From positions 186,001 to 250,000 of the forward strand of contig NZ_FMTY01000002.1 of assembly GCF_900100625.1 (NCBI RefSeq): 64,000 nucleotides of DNA, written 5' to 3'. Shown here in pieces: positions 61,016 to 64,000 of this stretch. The DNA is from Flavobacterium saliperosum (GTDB taxonomy: Bacteria; Bacteroidota; Bacteroidia; Flavobacteriales; Flavobacteriaceae). The notes beneath the pieces are model-generated. The model had not been told where the DNA came from and searched no databases. It worked only from the letters and a program-made list of their open reading frames with translations. Made by a program: the position numbers and the translations under genes. Position 1 is the first letter of the stretch. Each line of letters opens with the position of its first letter.

Positions 61016-61441
61016 ATGTCATTTGATAAAGATAAGGTACTGCAACTTTGTAAAAACTTCTCACAAAACACTTTAATGGAAACGCTGGAAATGGAGTTTG
61101 TCGATGCCGGCGAAGATTTTCTAGTAGCGACAATGCCGGTAAACCCTCGCGTTCACCAGCCTATGGGATTGTTGCATGGTGGGGCTTCGGTTGCATTGGC
61201 CGAAAGCGTGGGAAGTGCGGCTTCTTTAATGTTTGTGAATCCTGAAAAGCAGGAAGTTCGTGGTATCGAGATTTCTGCGAATCATTTGAAAAGTAAGCGG
61301 GAAGGAATTGTTACCGGAACCGCAAGAATCATTCATAAAGGAGCGAGTATCCATCTCTGGGAAATCCGAATTACCGATGAAGAAGGAAGACTGATTTCAC
61401 TTTGCAAACTGACCAATATGGTCTTACCAAGAAAAAGATAA
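61016..61441 (+). CDS. menI: hotdog-fold thioesterase, probable DHNA-CoA hydrolase
   Basis: A 141-residue hotdog thioesterase (PaaI/YbgC-YdiI type) with the motif PRVHQPMGLLHGGASVALAE; the glutamate after LLHGG...A is the catalytic residue in YdiI/MenI. It most likely hydrolyses 1,4-dihydroxy-2-naphthoyl-CoA in menaquinone synthesis, because the next gene, 3 bp away, is an isochorismate synthase of the same pathway. A generic PaaI thioesterase is the alternative. Confidence 0.85.
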   Translation: MSFDKDKVLQLCKNFSQNTLMETLEMEFVDAGEDFLVATMPVNPRVHQPMGLLHGGASVALAESVGSAASLMFVNPEKQEVRGIEISANHLKSKREGIVTGTARIIHKGASIHLWEIRITDEEGRLISLCKLTNMVLPRKR

Positions 61442-61443
61442 CT

Positions 61444-62526
61444 ATGACCGATTTATTCCTAAAAGTAAAGACACATCAGGAACAGAACCTGCCGTTTGTT
61501 TTGTATTCCAAGCCGAATAAGCCTTTCATTGTGGGGCTTTTTCAAGACAACGATCATTTGTATACTGTTGGGAATTTTAAAGAGAGAGGGTTTGTTTTTG
61601 CTCCTTTTGAGGGAGAACACATCGTGCTTTTTCCGGAAGAACATTTGAAAATAATTACGGAACATTTTCAAAGTGAGGCACTGCGGTTGTCGGAAAATGT
61701 TTTTTATGAAATGGACGAAAAAGCCAAATCCGATTTTGAACATTTAGTTGAAAAAGGAATCAGTGCTATCAATGCCGGACATTTCCAAAAAGTAGTGCTT
61801 TCAAGAAAAGAAGAAATCGCACTGGAGACATTTGATGTTGAAACGACATTTAAAAAAATGCTTCTTAGTTATCCATCGGCGTTTAAATACGTCTTTTATC
61901 ATCCTAAAGTGGGGATGTGGATGGGAGCCACTCCGGAGCAATTGCTGAAAGTAAAAGATTTTGACATTGAAACCGTTGCCTTGGCGGGAACTAAAGTTAA
62001 TAAAGGAAAAGAGCATACCGTTTGGAAATCGAAAGAGCAGGAAGAGCAACAATACGTGACCCAATTTATTCTTGAGAACATTAAAAGTTTTGTTTCGGAA
62101 GAAGTGGTTTCCAGTCCGTATACCGTTGAAGCCGGAAATTTACTGCACATCAAAACCGATATTTCCGCAAAGCTTAATGAGAAATCCGATTTGGGTGAAG
62201 TGCTGAAAGTATTGCATCCGACTCCGGCAGTTTGCGGTTATCCGAAGTTGATTGCCAAAGATTTCATTTTGGAAAGCGAGGGGTATGACAGAGAATATTA
62301 TGCCGGGTTTTTAGGGGAACTGAATATGAATTTCGCAATTGGCAAAAGTGAGTGTTCGGATTTGTATGTTAATTTGCGGTGCATGAAAATAGAGATTGCT
62401 TCGAATGCCGCAATGACAAAAGCGAGTTTGTATATCGGTTGCGGAATTACGAAGGACAGCGATCCGGAAAAAGAATTCCTTGAAACGGTTAACAAGTCAA
62501 TGACCATGAAGAAAATTTTAAATTAA
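61444..62526 (+). CDS. menF: isochorismate synthase
   Basis: Chorismate-binding enzyme converting chorismate to isochorismate, entry to menaquinone synthesis. From ATG 61444 it has 360 residues. Motifs: MGATPEQLL, ALAGT, TPAVCGYPK, REYYAGFLGE and YVNLRCMKI, all characteristic of MenF/EntC. It lacks the TrpE-specific feedback site. The frame from 61402 overlaps menI and would be out of line with relatives. Coupled to menI (3 bp) and to bshB1 (stop immediately followed by ATG). Confidence 0.93.
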   Translation: MTDLFLKVKTHQEQNLPFVLYSKPNKPFIVGLFQDNDHLYTVGNFKERGFVFAPFEGEHIVLFPEEHLKIITEHFQSEALRLSENVFYEMDEKAKSDFEHLVEKGISAINAGHFQKVVLSRKEEIALETFDVETTFKKMLLSYPSAFKYVFYHPKVGMWMGATPEQLLKVKDFDIETVALAGTKVNKGKEHTVWKSKEQEEQQYVTQFILENIKSFVSEEVVSSPYTVEAGNLLHIKTDISAKLNEKSDLGEVLKVLHPTPAVCGYPKLIAKDFILESEGYDREYYAGFLGELNMNFAIGKSECSDLYVNLRCMKIEIASNAAMTKASLYIGCGITKDSDPEKEFLETVNKSMTMKKILN

Positions 62527-63243
62527 ATGAAATTAGATATACTAGCTTTCGGGGCGCATCCCGATGATGTGGAATTAGGTTGTGGCGCTACTATTGCCAA
62601 AGAAATTTCATTGGGTAAAAAAGTAGGAATAGTCGATTTGACGCGAGGTGAGTTAGGAACAAGAGGTTCTGCGGATATCAGGGATGAAGAAGCGGCTGCG
62701 GCTGCAAAAATTCTCGGAGTTCAGATTCGTGAAAACCTGAGATTCCGTGACGGCTTTTTTGTTAACGATGAAAAACACCAATTGGAAATTATCAGGATGA
62801 TTCGCAAATACCAACCGGAAATCGTGTTGTGTAATGCGGTTGAAGACCGTCATATCGATCACGGAAAGGGCAGTAAACTGGTTTCCGACGCTTGTTTTTT
62901 ATCGGGTTTACGCCGAATTGAAACGGTGGACAACGGCGAACAACAGGAAGCCTGGCGACCAAAATTAGTGTACCATTACATTCAGTGGAAAAACAGCGAA
63001 CCCGATTTTGTAGTGGACGTAACCGGATTTACAGACAAGAAAGTGGAAGCTGTCATGGCCTACAGTTCCCAATTTTACGAACCCAATTCGAATGAACCGA
63101 TAACCCCAATTGCAACGAAAAACTTTCTGGACAGCCTAGTTTATCGCTCTCAGGACCTGGGAAGACTCATCGGCACCGATTTTGGAGAAGGATTTACTGT
63201 AGAGAGGTATTTGGCAGTCAATAGTTTAGGAGATTTGCGATAA
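62527..63243 (+). CDS. bshB1: bacillithiol biosynthesis deacetylase BshB1
   Basis: Zinc LmbE-family deacetylase acting on GlcNAc-malate in bacillithiol synthesis. The 238 residues and motifs fit BshB1: AFGAHPDDVELGCGATIAKE (zinc ligands in HPDD), TRGELGTRGSADIRDEEAAA, EDRHIDHGKGSKLVSDACFL and KLVYHYIQW. Bacillithiol occurs in Firmicutes, Deinococcus and many Bacteroidetes. The ATG directly follows the menF stop, so it is in the menI-menF operon; the connection is by gene order rather than pathway. Confidence 0.94.
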   Translation: MKLDILAFGAHPDDVELGCGATIAKEISLGKKVGIVDLTRGELGTRGSADIRDEEAAAAAKILGVQIRENLRFRDGFFVNDEKHQLEIIRMIRKYQPEIVLCNAVEDRHIDHGKGSKLVSDACFLSGLRRIETVDNGEQQEAWRPKLVYHYIQWKNSEPDFVVDVTGFTDKKVEAVMAYSSQFYEPNSNEPITPIATKNFLDSLVYRSQDLGRLIGTDFGEGFTVERYLAVNSLGDLR

Positions 63244-63260
63244 TTTTTTTATTTTTTTAT

Positions 63261-63290
63261 TTGCGAAAGCCGATAAAACCCCTATATTTG
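63261..63290 (+). promoter_or_regulatory. consensus promoter of tRNA-His
   Basis: TTG at 63261-63263, 19-nt spacer, TATATTTG at 63283-63290; the tRNA starts 17-18 nt later. Same spacing as the tRNA-Arg promoter. Confidence 0.88.
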
Positions 63291-63307
63291 CACTCGCAAA
63301 ACAAATG

Positions 63308-63381
<74 letters not shown>

Positions 63382-63392
63382 CTTAACATTGG

Positions 63393-63425
63393 TAAGCCTC
63401 CAGGAAACTGGAGGCTTTTTTTATT
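63393..63425 (+). terminator. terminator of tRNA-His
   Basis: AAGCCTCCAG-GAAA-CTGGAGGCTT hairpin (GAAA loop) with a T7 tail. Confidence 0.9.
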
Positions 63426-63530
63426 TTTCATTTTTTTTTTGAATAAAAAGCGGATTCCTAATAAAAATCTTACTATATTAGTGAAGCTAAATTAAAAGCA
63501 AATTAATAAGTAGAACATAAAAAAAGTATT

Positions 63531-63860
63531 ATGGGATCATTTTTAATTACAAAAAGAACAAACGGTGAATTTCAGTTTGTATTGAAAGCAGGTAACGGTC
63601 AGGTTATTTTAGCGAGTGAAGGTTATACAACCAGAGCAGCTTGTGAAAACGGAATTGAGTCAGTACGAAAAAATTCTCAGGACGATGCGCGTTTTGACCG
63701 TTTGGAATCCAAAAACGGAAAGCCGTATTTTAATTTAAAAGCTACTAACGGACAAATCATTGGGAACAGTGAAATGTATGAGTCAGAAGCCGCTCGTGAA
63801 AACGGGATCGAATCCGTTAAGAAAAATGCACCGGATGCCGCTGTAAAAGAAGAATTATAA
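63531..63860 (+). CDS. YegP-family protein (two DUF1508 repeats)
   Basis: A 109-residue cytoplasmic protein made of two tandem DUF1508 units. The first is FLITKRTNGEFQFVLKAGNG to about residue 50, the second begins SKNGKPYFNLKATNGQIIGN. The two repeats align with the shared pattern F-x-L-K-A-x-N-G-Q and E-x-Y-x-x-x-A-A/C-x-x-G-I-E-S-V. YegP-like proteins are small, abundant and of unknown function. Its own terminator follows. Confidence 0.9.
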   Translation: MGSFLITKRTNGEFQFVLKAGNGQVILASEGYTTRAACENGIESVRKNSQDDARFDRLESKNGKPYFNLKATNGQIIGNSEMYESEAARENGIESVKKNAPDAAVKEEL

Positions 63861-63870
63861 TTAGCATTTA

Positions 63871-63904
63871 AAATAAAAAAGCTCCTCATTGAGGAGCTTT
63901 TTTT
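63871..63904. terminator. bidirectional terminator
   Basis: AAAAAGCTCCTC-ATT-GAGGAGCTTTTTT hairpin between the YegP-like gene and the convergent partial gene. Confidence 0.9.
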
Positions 63905-63910
63905 ATGGGT

Positions 63911-64000
63911 TTATTTTCCGTCACGGTCAACAACAATGCGGTTTTCGCGGTTTGTTAACTCCCAGGCTAATGCAAATGCCAGTTTTGCTCTTTTGGTCAG
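63911..64000 (-). CDS. C-terminal fragment of an unidentified protein
   Basis: The last 29 codons and stop of a minus-strand gene that continues beyond the window: it ends LTNRENRIVVDRDGK. The fragment follows the terminator at 63871 in convergent orientation and has coding-like codon use. It is too short to name a family. Confidence 0.6.
   Translation of the reverse strand: MTKRAKLAFALAWELTNRENRIVVDRDGK

Overview
The window looks like a chromosomal segment of a low-GC member of the Flavobacteriaceae, most likely Flavobacterium or a close relative. Seen directly: AT-rich intergenic DNA, several textbook Bacteroidetes promoters (TTG, 16-22 nt, TAnnTTTG), weak Shine-Dalgarno sequences, many lipobox-bearing proteins, and families typical of the group (LETM1-related protein, DUF3667, DUF1684, DUF4920, BshB1, TPR-type histidine kinases, MnmD). 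I see no prophage, integron, insertion sequence, CRISPR array or rRNA operon. Most of the window is ordinary housekeeping chromosome.

Layout. 1-5.5 kb: 5' end of clpC, gyrA, a TPR protein and a secreted protein. 5.6-8.6 kb: a MacB/LolCDE-like ABC operon (adaptor, permease, ATPase). 8.6-12 kb: pentapeptide protein, single-domain response regulator, CHASE-PAS-PAS histidine kinase. 12-15 kb: tRNA-Arg, apt, a 46-residue gene and a long U32 protein. 15.5-20.3 kb: a signalling island with a TPR histidine kinase lipoprotein, a 64-residue lipoprotein, a LytTR regulator with a degenerate receiver, a NarL-type regulator and a CheY-like regulator. 20.5-23 kb: a BlaI/M56 pair with a visible autoregulatory promoter. 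23.2-26.4 kb: an ABC ATPase plus a permease fused to a TlpA-like thioredoxin. 26.5-34.8 kb: MFS transporter, DUF1684 lipoprotein, TatD, TcdA, SRPBCC protein, MazG-like hydrolase, ilvE, then DUF4920 / cytochrome c / mnmD.

34.9-40 kb: two tandem 65-66 residue paralogues of unknown function with a shared leader, oxyR divergent from dps, and a SulP transporter with a beta-carbonic anhydrase. 40-42.5 kb: LETM1-related protein, YdeI-like protein, SodC. 42.5-51 kb: a fatty-acid beta-oxidation cluster (MarR regulator, FadB-like, thiolase, acyl-CoA dehydrogenase, acyl-CoA synthetase), interrupted by a four-helix-bundle gene and by inverted copies of a 14-bp minisatellite. 51-64 kb: LTA-synthase-like protein and phosphatase, DUF3667 protein, purL, DUF1579 and beta-helix lipoproteins, menI-menF-bshB1, tRNA-His, a YegP-like protein and a truncated reading frame at the edge.

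Functional themes are redox and oxidative stress (OxyR, Dps, SodC, bacillithiol, thioredoxin fusion), envelope sensing and signalling, fatty-acid catabolism, and tRNA modification (TcdA, MnmD, U32). The best candidates for something undescribed are the ABC permease-thioredoxin fusion, the tandem small paralogues with their equally spaced leader motif, and the small secreted lipoprotein placed in front of a periplasmic-TPR histidine kinase. All functional assignments come from reading the sequence; no database search was run.
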